Shown here: in pieces, positions 22,715 through 31,401 of the stretch
How the letters are laid out: every line of letters starts with the position of its first letter
Numbering within the stretch: position 1 is the first letter of the stretch
DNA from: Paracoccus sp. UBA889
GTDB taxonomy: Bacteria > Pseudomonadota > Alphaproteobacteria > Rhodobacterales > Rhodobacteraceae
Reading direction: 5' to 3'
Length of the DNA stretch: 33,273 nt
Assembly (NCBI GenBank): GCA_002294185.1
Contig: DBFD01000044.1
Location: 887 to 34,159, forward strand
Position numbers and translations under genes: made by a program
The notes under the pieces: generated by a model
Database searches by the model: none
What the model was told of the DNA's origin: nothing
What the model saw: only the letters and a program-made list of their open reading frames with translations

Positions 22715-22743
22715 CCCATAAAGTATGATGGGCACCTTGTCAC
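22715..22743 (-). promoter_or_regulatory. Candidate dksA promoter
   Basis: On the minus strand, GTGACA (22743-22738) and TATGGG (22720-22715) are 17 bases apart and about 50 bases before the dksA start. GGCACCTTG occurs twice, at 22700-22708 and 22731-22739, on either side of the -10 region, which could be a regulator half-site pair. Confidence 0.35.
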
Positions 22744-22835
22744 TAGGTGAAACTGCCCTGATCGTGCCCGTCTCGCGTCATGGTTGCAGATTGCACCCGT
22801 TTCGCCCAAGCGGTTCACGCGAAAGGAGACTTCCC

Positions 22836-23678
22836 ATGCAGTTCACCGGCACGGATCGTTATGTCGCCCCGCCCGATCTGGCCATCGCGGTCAACGCCGC
22901 CGTGACGCTGGAACGTCCGCTGCTGGTCAAGGGCGAACCGGGAACGGGCAAGACCGAACTTGCCCGGCAGGTGGCCGCCAGCCTGGGCATGCCGATCATC
23001 GAATGGCATGTGAAATCAACGACGAAGGCGCAGCAAGGGCTTTACGAATACGATGCGGTCAGCCGGCTGCGCGACAGCCAGCTTGGCGATGCCCGCGTCC
23101 ACGAGGTGGGAAACTACATCCGCAGGGGCAAGCTGTGGCAGGCATTCGAGGCCGAACGCCGCACCGTCCTGCTGATCGACGAGATCGACAAGGCCGATAT
23201 CGAATTTCCGAACGACCTGTTGCAGGAACTGGACCGTATGGAGTTTCACGTTTACGAGACCGGTCAGACCATCCGCGCCCGGCACCGGCCCGTTGTCGTG
23301 ATCACCTCGAACAACGAGAAAGAGCTTCCCGACGCCTTTCTGCGGCGCTGCTTCTTTCACTATATCCGCTTTCCCGATGCGGCGACGCTGGAAGCCATCG
23401 TCGCGGTGCATCATCCCGGCCTGAAGCCGGCGCTGCTGCGAGAGGCGCTGAACCAGTTCTTCGAGTTGCGCGAAGCGCCGGGGCTGAAGAAGAAACCGTC
23501 GACCAGCGAATTGCTGGACTGGCTGAAGCTGATCCTGGCCGAGGATCTGACGCCCGCGGATCTGAAGCGCGAGCCGGGCGAGATACTGCCTCGGTTGCAC
23601 GGCGCGCTGCTGAAAAACGAACAGGACGTGGCGCTGTTTGAAAAGCTGGCCTTCATGGCGCGGCGCCAGGGACGCTGA
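22836..23678 (+). CDS. MoxR/CoxD-type AAA+ ATPase
   Basis: A 280-residue single-domain AAA+ ATPase. Walker A is GEPGTGKT (33-40), Walker B is VLLIDEIDKAD (near 110), sensor 1 is VVITSNNEKELPDAFLRRC with the arginine finger. The sequence fits the CoxD-like branch of the MoxR family. MoxR ATPases usually work with a von Willebrand A protein encoded next to them to mature metal enzymes; none is adjacent here, and the next genes are a GNAT and a SIMPL protein. The start at 22836 has AAAGGAG 7 bases upstream. Its gene is divergent from dksA. Confidence 0.88.
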   Translation: MQFTGTDRYVAPPDLAIAVNAAVTLERPLLVKGEPGTGKTELARQVAASLGMPIIEWHVKSTTKAQQGLYEYDAVSRLRDSQLGDARVHEVGNYIRRGKLWQAFEAERRTVLLIDEIDKADIEFPNDLLQELDRMEFHVYETGQTIRARHRPVVVITSNNEKELPDAFLRRCFFHYIRFPDAATLEAIVAVHHPGLKPALLREALNQFFELREAPGLKKKPSTSELLDWLKLILAEDLTPADLKREPGEILPRLHGALLKNEQDVALFEKLAFMARRQGR

Positions 23679-23742
23679 GCATCCGCGAATCGTTGCCGCG
23701 CGCGGCGATTTGCGGGAAGAATGGCAGCAGGGAGAAATGGCA

Positions 23743-24198
23743 ATGACCTCGATCGACGTCCGGCCGCTGATGGCAGGGGACAAGACGGCGTGGCAACAGC
23801 TCTACGCCGGCTATCACGCCTTCTACCAGCGGCCGGATCTGCCGCAATCCTTCTTCGACATCGCTTTCGGGCGCCTGCTATCGGGCGACGACCGGGATTT
23901 TCGCGGCCTGGTGGCGCAGACGGACGGGACGCTGCTGGGGCTGGTCCACTACGTCTTCCATCCGCATCTGTGGCAACGGGAAGGAGTCTGCTATTTGCAG
24001 GATCTGTTCACCGATCCGGCGGCGCGCGGGCGCGGTGTGGGCCGGGCGCTGATCAATGCCGTCTATGATGCGGCCGATCAGGCCGGCGTGCCCGGCGTCT
24101 ACTGGATGACGCAAGAGTTCAATTACGCGGGCCGCACGCTTTATGATCGTGTCGGCACGCGAACGCCCTTCATCAAATACAGCCGGCCATCCACCTAG
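23743..24198 (+). CDS. GNAT-family N-acetyltransferase
   Basis: A 151-residue acyl-CoA transferase. The acetyl-CoA binding motif is RGRGVGRALINAVYD (near residue 98), preceded by YLQDLFTDPAA, with YWMTQEFNYAGRTLYDRVG as the C-terminal motif B region. The substrate is unknown. I prefer the ATG at 23743 because GGGAG lies 8 bases upstream; the ATG at 23737 is too close. The gene is 64 bases after the AAA+ ATPase and could share its transcript. Confidence 0.87.
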   Translation: MTSIDVRPLMAGDKTAWQQLYAGYHAFYQRPDLPQSFFDIAFGRLLSGDDRDFRGLVAQTDGTLLGLVHYVFHPHLWQREGVCYLQDLFTDPAARGRGVGRALINAVYDAADQAGVPGVYWMTQEFNYAGRTLYDRVGTRTPFIKYSRPST

Positions 24199-24230
24199 CA
24201 AAGCCCGCAGGTCCGCGCGCCGGGCCTTTG
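24199..24230. terminator. Possible bidirectional terminator between the GNAT and SIMPL genes
   Basis: CAAAGCCCG (24199-24207) and CGGGCCTTTG (24221-24230) form an imperfect stem with one bulged base. AAAG and CTTTG at the outer ends give a short U-run in either direction, which suits a bidirectional terminator between converging genes. Confidence 0.4.
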
Positions 24231-24251
24231 CCGGCGGCGCGGGTCCATGGG

Positions 24252-25322
24252 TCAGTTCGCCGGGGTCGGGCTTTCATCCGCGTCGTCCGGCAGCCTGTCC
24301 CCGCCCATTGGGGCAATGGGTTCGTCCGGGGCGGGCGCGCCGGTATCGGTGCCCATCGGCGCAGGCATGTCGCCCGCCGCGGGCGACCCGGATTGCGAAG
24401 GCGCAGCGCCATCGGCCGGCGCGGCGCCATCGGCCGGATCCGGCGGGCTCGTGACCCGATCGCCCGGTGCGACCTGGGGATGGCCTTCGGGCAAGCCCCG
24501 ATCCCTGCCGGCCCTGTCACCCTTGCCCTTGCCGCCGCCTTTCATGCCGCCGCAATCGGCCTCTGGTCCCCTCAGCGCGAATTCCATCTCGACCTGGGCG
24601 GACATGGAAACCTCGCCGGCCTGAACCGGGATATCGGCCTCGGCGGCGGCGGCCCGCATCATCGGGCGCGGTGGGCCCGACGGGGCGACGCTGTCGCGCA
24701 GGATCAGCACCGGCCCCAGTTCCAGGCCGGCCGCCTCGGCCAGGACCTCGGCCTTGTGGCGGGCGTCCCTGACCGCCTCGCGGCGGGCCTGATCCTCGGC
24801 ATCGGCACCGTCTTCGCGGGTGAATTCGATACCGCTGATCTGGTTCGCCCCGGCGCCGACAATGGCATCCAGCACCTCGCCCAGACGCGCGATGTCGCCG
24901 ACCCGGACGGAAACCATGTTGCTGGCCTCGTAGCCCGTCACCGTGGGCGCGCGGTCTCGGCTGTAATCCATCACCGGATTGAGGCTCAGCCCCGAGGTCT
25001 GGATGTTCCTTTCAGCGATGTCGGCGGCTTTCAGCGCCTCGATCACCGCGCTCTGCTGGGTCGCATTGCTGCGCATCGCATCGGCGGCGCTGTCGGCGCG
25101 GGTGGTGACCCCCAGCTGGATCGTCGCCATGTCGGGCGCGATCCGCGCCTCGCCCGTGCCGCTGACCGAAAGCCGCGACATCTGGCCACCGCACATCGGG
25201 CGCGCATCGTGCCCCGCCTTGCCCGCTTGCGGAGCGGACAGGGCCGGCCCCGAAATCATGGCGGCCAGCGCCGCCCCGGCGGCCAGCGCCGCAGGGCCGC
25301 GCTTCCATGAAAGTCCTGTCAT
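24252..25322 (-). CDS. SIMPL-domain (DUF541) exported protein with a low-complexity tail
   Basis: A 356-residue protein. The first 29 residues are a signal peptide (cleavage near ALSA). Residues about 48-250 match the SIMPL/DUF541 fold (LSVSGTGEARIAPDMATIQLGV, IQTSGLSLNPVMDY, GYEASNMVSVRV, ARREAVRDARHKAEVLAEAAGL). Such periplasmic proteins are poorly understood; some relatives are linked to oxidative or membrane stress. The last ~110 residues are Pro/Ala/Gly/Asp-rich and disordered, with a tandem 18-base repeat at 24400-24435 coding for ADGAAP twice. It is divergent from the PilM/PilP-like gene. Confidence 0.85.
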   Translation of the reverse strand: MTGLSWKRGPAALAAGAALAAMISGPALSAPQAGKAGHDARPMCGGQMSRLSVSGTGEARIAPDMATIQLGVTTRADSAADAMRSNATQQSAVIEALKAADIAERNIQTSGLSLNPVMDYSRDRAPTVTGYEASNMVSVRVGDIARLGEVLDAIVGAGANQISGIEFTREDGADAEDQARREAVRDARHKAEVLAEAAGLELGPVLILRDSVAPSGPPRPMMRAAAAEADIPVQAGEVSMSAQVEMEFALRGPEADCGGMKGGGKGKGDRAGRDRGLPEGHPQVAPGDRVTSPPDPADGAAPADGAAPSQSGSPAAGDMPAPMGTDTGAPAPDEPIAPMGGDRLPDDADESPTPAN

Positions 25323-25516
25323 TTCGCCGTTCTCTCTTTCCCGTTGCCGAAGACTGCGCAGGCAACGCCGCGCCGGCCCCGGATGTTTCCGCGGGCGCTG
25401 ATCACAGATACGCCAGATTTGCTTTTCTCACCCCACAAATTGCAGTAGATTCGCGACATTGCCAACAGATCGCGGCAAAAGACCCGCGACGACATAACAT
25501 CGAGCGACAGACCATC

Positions 25517-28489
25517 ATGAACCAGCGCGCCGCCGGACCCGAATTCGCCATGAGCTTTACCCAGGACGCGGTTTGTCTGGAACGTCGCGAGGGCCATGAC
25601 TGGCAGCCCGTGGGACAGGCGCTGTTCGCGGGCGGCGGCATGGCCGCGACATTGAACGCGCTGCGCGACGAGGCAGGCGGCAGCGGCGACGATGCCGCCG
25701 ACGTCGTTCTGGTGATTCCCGACGATCAGGTTCTCTATACCTCGGTGACGGTGCCGGTCGGATCCGACACGCCGACCGTGATCGGGCGGATCCTCGAATC
25801 GATGACCCCCTACCGGGCCGAGGATCTGGCCTTCGACTGGTGCCCCGCTGCCAATGGAGACATCGAGACGCTGCGGGTGGCCGCCGTCGCCCGCCGCACG
25901 CTGGACGAGGCCGAGGAATTCGCCCGCGCGCAGGGATTCCGCCCCTCCGGCTATCTCTCGCGGCCAGGCGATGAACGCTTTGACGGCCTGCCCGATTTCG
26001 GGCTGAGCAAGCTGGCGCGGCAGCAAACAGAAAGACCGCCGTTCAGCCAGCCCGATCTCAGCCGGGCGCGCATCACCGCCCCGGTCATCACCGATGACGG
26101 CCTGCGGGCCCCGGCCGCGATCTCGCGCATCGTGCCGCATGTGGCGCCCGTTGCGCCTGCGGGACGGCTGCCAGACGCGGCGCCGGTTCAGCCTGCTGCC
26201 GCATCGGCCGAAGGTGCCCCGTCCAATGACTTGGAACAATCATCCACGAAAAGCGCGGGCGATGCGCGGGCCGGGCGCGCGGACATGGCCGCCGTGCCGG
26301 ATACGGATCCCTCCGCAGCGCCGGTGATCCGGCATGGCGAGCGCAAGCCGATCGCCACGCCCTTGCCTGTCGGAGGCCCGAAACCGCGTCTGTCCCCCCG
26401 CGCCGAGGCGATCCATGCCCGCGCCGGCGACGCCCGCGCCCGCCGCGAAAGCGAACCCGCCGCCCCGGCCGCGTCCGCGTTGCTGATGCGCCTGCGTCAG
26501 TTCAACCCGGGTCGTCTTTCTGTGCTGATGGCCGCGCTGGTCGGGATGCTGGTGCTGGTTCTTGTCCTTTTCGGCGGCCGCGGCGACAAGACAGGGATTG
26601 CCAGCCCCGCCGAACCCGCGGCCACGGCGCCGGAACCCGCGACGCCCGCGGTTACCGCTGCGGCAACGACGCCGTCCGAACCAGCCGAACCGCCGGTTCT
26701 GGACACGATCGCCTCGGCCGATCCGGCAGCGGCGGCCGGTGTCCCGGACAAAGCCCCGGCCCAGCCCGATTCACAAGCCGATGGCGCGCTGACCCGCGCG
26801 TTGCGCGAGGCGATGACACAGCAACAATCCGTCGCGGAAGCTGCCTCGCGGCAGCCGGTTTCACAACAACCCGCCGGGGCCGGGTCCAGCCCGGTCAGCG
26901 CCGCGACGATGGCCAGCGCTGCGCTGGAAAACGCCCCCACCGGCACAGCCACGCCCGAAACTGCCACGGCTGCGACGACAACGGCGGACCGGCCCACCGC
27001 GGCCCCAACGGCGGAAAGGCAGCCCGGCCCCGAGGCGGCGGCCGCCCCCGACGCACCGGCCGCGGCTCACAATCTGGCCAGTTCCGCCCGTCCGCCGCGC
27101 GCCGCGCCGGCGCGGGCAACGCAGCCCGCCCGCCCGGATGGTGTTCCCAGCGTGCCGCGCGATCCGCAACCCTTCGCACAGCGCAGCCAGCCCGAACCGC
27201 CGCGCGTCGCCGGTATCCGCCCGCCAGAGCGGCCCGCCGCCGGCACGCCGCGCGCAACCCCCGCGACAGCGCGCCCCGCGGCGACACCGGCGCCCGCATC
27301 GGCGGCGACCACCCCGCCCGAGGTTCCGGCCACCAGGCCGGCCGGCTCGTCGCGCCGTCCTCCCTCGCGCCCCGACAATCTGGGTTCGATCGAGGAAGGC
27401 AGCGCGGCCGAGGATGGTCAGCCCAAGCAGCTGACCCGGGCCGAACGCCAGTCGGCGCTGCAATTGCTGCGCGATCTGCGCAAGGCAGAGGTCGGTCCTA
27501 CCGGCCTTGATGCGGCCGAGCGCGGCGCGCTGATCGTGCTGGCCCAGGCCCGTCCGCAGCGCAAGCCGGTCTCGGTCGGCGCCGCCGCGCAGAGCGCGGT
27601 CGAGAACGCGCTGACCGCCGCCATCGAAAGCTCGGCCAGGCCCGAATCGCGATCCGGCGCGGATGTCGGCGCCCGCCGCGATGACCGCCTTGCCCGCCTC
27701 GCCCGGTCCGTCAGACCGCCCGCCCGGCCCGGCGAAAGAAACATTGCCAAAGGTGACGCCGGCGGCGGTGGACCAGGCAATGCCAGCCTGACGCGGGCCG
27801 CCATCGACGATGCCATCGCCAGCGCCGTCTCGAACAGTTCAGCCATGCCGGGCGCCGTCGCTTTGACGGCGCTTTCTTCATCCGCGCTTCCGCCGCGCCG
27901 CAACGGGGGCGCAAGCGAAACCGCCGCCGCGCCGGCGGCGCCCACGGCCGACGACCTGCGCGCCGCCGCCGAAGCCCAGCAGGAAGAACGCGCCCGCGAA
28001 GCCGCGCTGGCAGAACAGCGGCGCCAAGACGCCGAATTGCAGGCCCAGGCAGAGGCGCGGGCGCGGGCCCAGGCCGCCGCCGATGCCCGCGCCGAGGCGC
28101 AGGCCCGCGCCCAGGCCGAGGCCCGCGCCCGCGCCCAGGTCGAGGCCGAGCGTCTGGCCGCCACGCGCCGCCAGCGATCATACACCCCGCCCGAGGCCGA
28201 GAACGAACCCGAGGTCCGCGGCGCCCTGCCCGATGGCCGGATCACCACCACCGCGGCGGCGACGGCAACCGTCAAGGAGGGCATTCAGGTCAACCGCACC
28301 CAGATCATCGGCACGATCGGCGCGGGCAAGGCCAGCCGGGCCCTGATCCGCCTGTCGAACGGTCGCGTTCTGACCCTGCGTCTGGGCGACAGGATCAACG
28401 GCGGCACCATCACCGAAATCGGCAACAGCCGGATCACCTTCGTGAAGGGCGGACGCGCGCAGCAGCTTGCGGTGCTGAACGGCCAATAG
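25517..28489 (+). CDS. Large PilM/PilP-like membrane protein (pilus-biogenesis type)
   Basis: A 990-residue protein with clear parts. Residues about 1-165 form a globular N-domain reminiscent of the PilM/GspL cytoplasmic domain (VVLVIPDDQVLYTSVTVPV, VIGRILESMTPYRAEDLAFDW). A Pro/Ala-rich linker leads to one membrane helix at about 333-354 (LSVLMAALVGMLVLVLVLFGG). A very long Ala/Pro/Thr-rich stretch follows, then an Ala/Arg/Glu/Gln helix (about 815-885, probably a coiled coil), and a C-domain of ~70 residues (TQIIGTIGAGKASRALIRLSN, LTLRLGDRINGGTITEIG) like the PilP/GspC beta domain. The function is inferred. The ATG at 25517 has no strong ribosome-binding site; ATG 25550 is an alternative. 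The Kef gene follows after 5 bases. Confidence 0.8.
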   Translation: MNQRAAGPEFAMSFTQDAVCLERREGHDWQPVGQALFAGGGMAATLNALRDEAGGSGDDAADVVLVIPDDQVLYTSVTVPVGSDTPTVIGRILESMTPYRAEDLAFDWCPAANGDIETLRVAAVARRTLDEAEEFARAQGFRPSGYLSRPGDERFDGLPDFGLSKLARQQTERPPFSQPDLSRARITAPVITDDGLRAPAAISRIVPHVAPVAPAGRLPDAAPVQPAAASAEGAPSNDLEQSSTKSAGDARAGRADMAAVPDTDPSAAPVIRHGERKPIATPLPVGGPKPRLSPRAEAIHARAGDARARRESEPAAPAASALLMRLRQFNPGRLSVLMAALVGMLVLVLVLFGGRGDKTGIASPAEPAATAPEPATPAVTAAATTPSEPAEPPVLDTIASADPAAAAGVPDKAPAQPDSQADGALTRALREAMTQQQSVAEAASRQPVSQQPAGAGSSPVSAATMASAALENAPTGTATPETATAATTTADRPTAAPTAERQPGPEAAAAPDAPAAAHNLASSARPPRAAPARATQPARPDGVPSVPRDPQPFAQRSQPEPPRVAGIRPPERPAAGTPRATPATARPAATPAPASAATTPPEVPATRPAGSSRRPPSRPDNLGSIEEGSAAEDGQPKQLTRAERQSALQLLRDLRKAEVGPTGLDAAERGALIVLAQARPQRKPVSVGAAAQSAVENALTAAIESSARPESRSGADVGARRDDRLARLARSVRPPARPGERNIAKGDAGGGGPGNASLTRAAIDDAIASAVSNSSAMPGAVALTALSSSALPPRRNGGASETAAAPAAPTADDLRAAAEAQQEERAREAALAEQRRQDAELQAQAEARARAQAAADARAEAQARAQAEARARAQVEAERLAATRRQRSYTPPEAENEPEVRGALPDGRITTTAAATATVKEGIQVNRTQIIGTIGAGKASRALIRLSNGRVLTLRLGDRINGGTITEIGNSRITFVKGGRAQQLAVLNGQ

Positions 28490-28494
28490 CGGGG

Positions 28495-30423
28495 ATGGAA
28501 GGCTTTCTGCTGCTGGCCACGGTCTATCTGATCAGCATGGTGGTGGCCGTGCCCATTTCGGCGCGGCTGGGGCTGGGCTCGGTCCTGGGCTATCTGATCT
28601 GCGGCATCCTGATCGGGCCGGTGCTGAACCTGACCGGCGGCCGGATGTCGGATCTTCAGAATTTCGCGGAATTCGGCGTCGTGATGATGCTGTTCCTGAT
28701 CGGGCTGGAACTGGAGCCGCGCAGCCTGTGGGACATGCGAAGTCGGCTGATCGGGCTGGGCGCGGCGCAGGTCCTGATCACGCTGGCCATTTTCGCGCTG
28801 ATCGCTGCGGCCTTCGGCGCGGCCTGGCCGCAGGCGATCGTTCTGGGCATGATCCTGTCGGTCAGTTCGACCGCGATCGTGCTGCAGACCCTGACCGAAA
28901 AGGGGCTGATGCAGACGGCCGGCGGGCGATCCATCTTCTCGGTCCTGCTGGCGCAGGATATTGCGGTGATCCCGATGATCGCGCTGATGCCGCTGCTGGC
29001 GCCCTTCGGACAGCCCGCCGCAGAGGTCGGGGCCCAGGAGGGCGAGCATCTGGGCCAGTCCATGATGGCGGGGCTGCCCGGTTGGGGCACGGCGCTGGTG
29101 ACCATCGGCGCCGTGCTGGCGGTGATCGTGCTGGGCCAATATCTGATCCGCCCGGTCTTCCGCTTTGTCATCGCCTCGCGCCTGCGCGAGATGGAGACCG
29201 CCATGGCGCTGCTGATCGTGGTTGGCATCGCCTCGCTGATGATCCTTGTCGGGCTGCCGCCGGCACTGGGCACCTTTCTGGCCGGGGTGATGCTGGCGCG
29301 GTCCGAATTCCGTCATGAGCTGGAAGCCCAGATCGAACCGTTCAAGGGTCTTCTGCTGGGGCTTTTCTTCATCACCGTCGGCGCGGGCATGGATTTTGCG
29401 ATGCTGGCCGATCGCCCTTTGCCGATCCTGACCGCCGCGGCCGCGCTGATCGCCGTGAAGGCCGCGATCCTCTGGGTCATTGCCCGGTCCCACCGGATGG
29501 ACGGACGGGCGCGCACGCTGTTCACGCTGTCGCTGGCGCAGGCTGGCGAGTTCGGCTTTGTCCTTGTCTCCTACGCCGTCGTGCTGCTGATCCTTCCCGC
29601 CGATCTTGCCAAGGCGATGTTGCTGGTCATCGCGCTCAGCATGCTGGCGACGCCGCTGCTGTTCATCCTCTATGATCAGGCGACGCGCCGCATCGGCGAT
29701 GCCCGCGCCGAGGAACAGCCCGACGCCATCGACGAACAGCAGCCGATCATCATCGCGGGCATCGGCCGGTTCGGTCAGGTGGTCAACCGTCTGGTCAGCA
29801 TGTCGGGTTTCCGAACCACGGTCCTGGACCACGATCTGAAACTGATCCAGTTGATGCGGCAATTCGGGTTCAAGGGCTATTTCGGCGATCCCTCGCGCCC
29901 CGAGATCCTGACCGCTGCCGGACTGGACAAGGCCCGCATCCTGGTCGCTGCGCTGGACGATCCCGAGGCCAATCTGAAGCTGATCCGCTATGCCCGCGAA
30001 CGGCGCCCCGACCTGCATATCATCGCCCGCGCCCGCGACCGGGTGAACGTCTATCAACTTCATTCTGCCGGTGCGAACGACATCGTGCGCGAAACCTTCG
30101 ACAGCTCGCTGCGCGCCGGCCGCTATGTGCTGGAAAACGCCGGCCTGTCGGAATACGAGGCGTCCGAACTGGAAAAGATCTTCTACCGGCTGGACCGCGC
30201 ATCGCTGCGGGAACTGGCCGAGATCTGGAAGCCGGGCCTGCCACTGGACCAGAACGAAGCCTACATCACCCGCAGCCGCGAACTGAACCGCACGCTGGAA
30301 GCGGCGCTTCTGGAACGCTTTGCCGAGAAATCCGACCCCTACCCGGCCGGAGCGGACGAAGCCGATCCCGAACACGGACTTGGTCCCGCCGGCCCTGGCC
30401 CGCGGCCTGGCGGACGGTTCTGA
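28495..30423 (+). CDS. Kef-type (CPA2) monovalent cation/proton antiporter with an RCK domain
   Basis: A 642-residue membrane protein. The first ~400 residues are a CPA2 sodium/proton-exchanger-type bundle of about twelve hydrophobic helices (LGSVLGYLICGILIGP, FGVVMMLFLIGLELEP, FSVLLAQDIAVIPMIA). After a linker, an RCK/TrkA-N nucleotide-binding domain starts at about residue 418 (IIIAGIGRFGQVVNRLV), with LDHDLKLIQLMRQFG and GDPSRPEIL motifs. The arrangement is that of KefB/KefC, glutathione-gated potassium efflux, but I see no separate KefF/KefG partner here. It begins 5 bases after the preceding gene, suggesting one transcript, and converges on the DUF1345 gene with 8 bases between stops. 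Confidence 0.93.
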   Translation: MEGFLLLATVYLISMVVAVPISARLGLGSVLGYLICGILIGPVLNLTGGRMSDLQNFAEFGVVMMLFLIGLELEPRSLWDMRSRLIGLGAAQVLITLAIFALIAAAFGAAWPQAIVLGMILSVSSTAIVLQTLTEKGLMQTAGGRSIFSVLLAQDIAVIPMIALMPLLAPFGQPAAEVGAQEGEHLGQSMMAGLPGWGTALVTIGAVLAVIVLGQYLIRPVFRFVIASRLREMETAMALLIVVGIASLMILVGLPPALGTFLAGVMLARSEFRHELEAQIEPFKGLLLGLFFITVGAGMDFAMLADRPLPILTAAAALIAVKAAILWVIARSHRMDGRARTLFTLSLAQAGEFGFVLVSYAVVLLILPADLAKAMLLVIALSMLATPLLFILYDQATRRIGDARAEEQPDAIDEQQPIIIAGIGRFGQVVNRLVSMSGFRTTVLDHDLKLIQLMRQFGFKGYFGDPSRPEILTAAGLDKARILVAALDDPEANLKLIRYARERRPDLHIIARARDRVNVYQLHSAGANDIVRETFDSSLRAGRYVLENAGLSEYEASELEKIFYRLDRASLRELAEIWKPGLPLDQNEAYITRSRELNRTLEAALLERFAEKSDPYPAGADEADPEHGLGPAGPGPRPGGRF

Positions 30424-30431
30424 TTGCGGTT

Positions 30432-31064
30432 TCAACCCAAGGATACGGCAAGGTTCACCGCCAGCGCCAGGATCACGGTATTGAAGAAGAAGGACAGCGC
30501 CGAATGCAGCGTCGCGATACGCCGCAGCCTCGTGTCCCGGATCGCGACGTCCGAGGTCTGCGCCGTCATGCCAAGCGTAAAGCTGAAATAGACGAAATCC
30601 CACACGCCCGGATCATGGGTGTCGGGGAAATCCAGCCCCCCGGCCGCCTTGCCGCTGCCCTGCCGGGCGTAATAGCGCGAGGCATAGTGGAATGCCATGA
30701 CCATGTGCAGCGTGGCCCATCCCAGCGGCACGGACAGGACCGCCAGCAGCGGCTGCAGCGCGCTGTCCTGACCCTTGGCGGTCCCAAGCGCGCCGATCAC
30801 GGCGGAGAGCGACAGCGCGATGGCGGCGACCGCCAGTGCGACGATCAGACCGGCGCCCTCGTCGTCCTCGCGGCCATGCCGGCGCAGATCACCCGCCGTG
30901 AGGTGACGGGCGTGCAGGCCCGAGGCCGCCAGATAGACGGCAAAGAACAGATCCCCGCCCAGCAGCACCCGGTCGATGATGCCGCGCGGCGCGACAAGCA
31001 CGGCCAGCGCACCAACCGCCAGCGCGACCAGAAACCGCGAATGCCTGCGCCAGACGCCGCGCAT
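30432..31064 (-). CDS. DUF1345 membrane protein
   Basis: A 210-residue integral membrane protein with about five hydrophobic helices. FHYASRYYAR near residue 120 and FPDTHDPGVWDFVYFSFTLGMTAQTSDVAI (about 146-174) are characteristic of DUF1345. The conserved TLGMTAQTSD segment resembles a pore or channel-like helix hairpin, as in ion-channel-like small membrane proteins, but its function is unknown. It is the last gene of a three-gene minus-strand set; the gap to the preceding SnoaL-like gene is 4 bases, so co-translation is likely. Confidence 0.88.
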   Translation of the reverse strand: MRGVWRRHSRFLVALAVGALAVLVAPRGIIDRVLLGGDLFFAVYLAASGLHARHLTAGDLRRHGREDDEGAGLIVALAVAAIALSLSAVIGALGTAKGQDSALQPLLAVLSVPLGWATLHMVMAFHYASRYYARQGSGKAAGGLDFPDTHDPGVWDFVYFSFTLGMTAQTSDVAIRDTRLRRIATLHSALSFFFNTVILALAVNLAVSLG

Positions 31065-31068
31065 CGGA

Positions 31069-31401
31069 TCACAGGGGCGTCTGCTGGTGCGCGATCAGCC
31101 GCCAGCCGTCGTCGCGCCGGATCCAGGTGCTGGAACAGAACGCCCTGTAGGTGATGCCCTCGCGCATCGCCGTGGCGCGATAGGCGAGGATCGTCACATC
31201 ATCGCTTTCGGTGACATGGCGCTGGTCCATGACGATGCTGTCCCATCGCGGGGCGCCGCCCAATCTGCTGGCGATGGCGCGACCCTGAAGGATGCCCGTC
31301 GGGGCGAAGACCATCACCGCCGCCTCGTCCAGCCTGCGGATCGCCTCGGCGGCGCTGCCGGTCCAGAAAATCTGCTCGGTCGCCCAAAAATCCCGGTTCA
31401 T
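31069..31401 (-). CDS. SnoaL-like / DUF4440 small protein
   Basis: A 110-residue protein with the NTF2-like (SnoaL, DUF4440) pattern: DFWATEQIFWTGSAAEAIRRL, then VTILAYRATAMREGITYRAFCSSTWIRRDDGWRLIAHQQTPL, typical of the last strands of that fold. It has no signal peptide and the ligand is unknown. Its ATG at 31401 overlaps the stop of the upstream TraB/GumN gene by 4 bases, and its stop lies 4 bases before the DUF1345 start, so it is the middle gene of a compact operon. Confidence 0.82.
   Translation of the reverse strand: MNRDFWATEQIFWTGSAAEAIRRLDEAAVMVFAPTGILQGRAIASRLGGAPRWDSIVMDQRHVTESDDVTILAYRATAMREGITYRAFCSSTWIRRDDGWRLIAHQQTPL

Noticed and set aside
24400-24435. Tandem 18-base repeat considered as a minisatellite or regulatory repeat
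   Set aside because: It lies in frame within the disordered tail of the SIMPL protein, coding for ADGAAP twice with one silent change; only two copies.
25307-25516. A 70-codon upstream extension of the PilM/PilP-like frame
   Set aside because: It overlaps the start of the divergent SIMPL gene, encodes no domain and lacks a ribosome-binding site; ATG 25517 is preferred.
28285-30603. A 772-codon open frame on the minus strand opposite the Kef antiporter
   Set aside because: Composition is antisense-like (runs of Asp, Gln, Arg) and the plus strand encodes a clear antiporter with an RCK domain.
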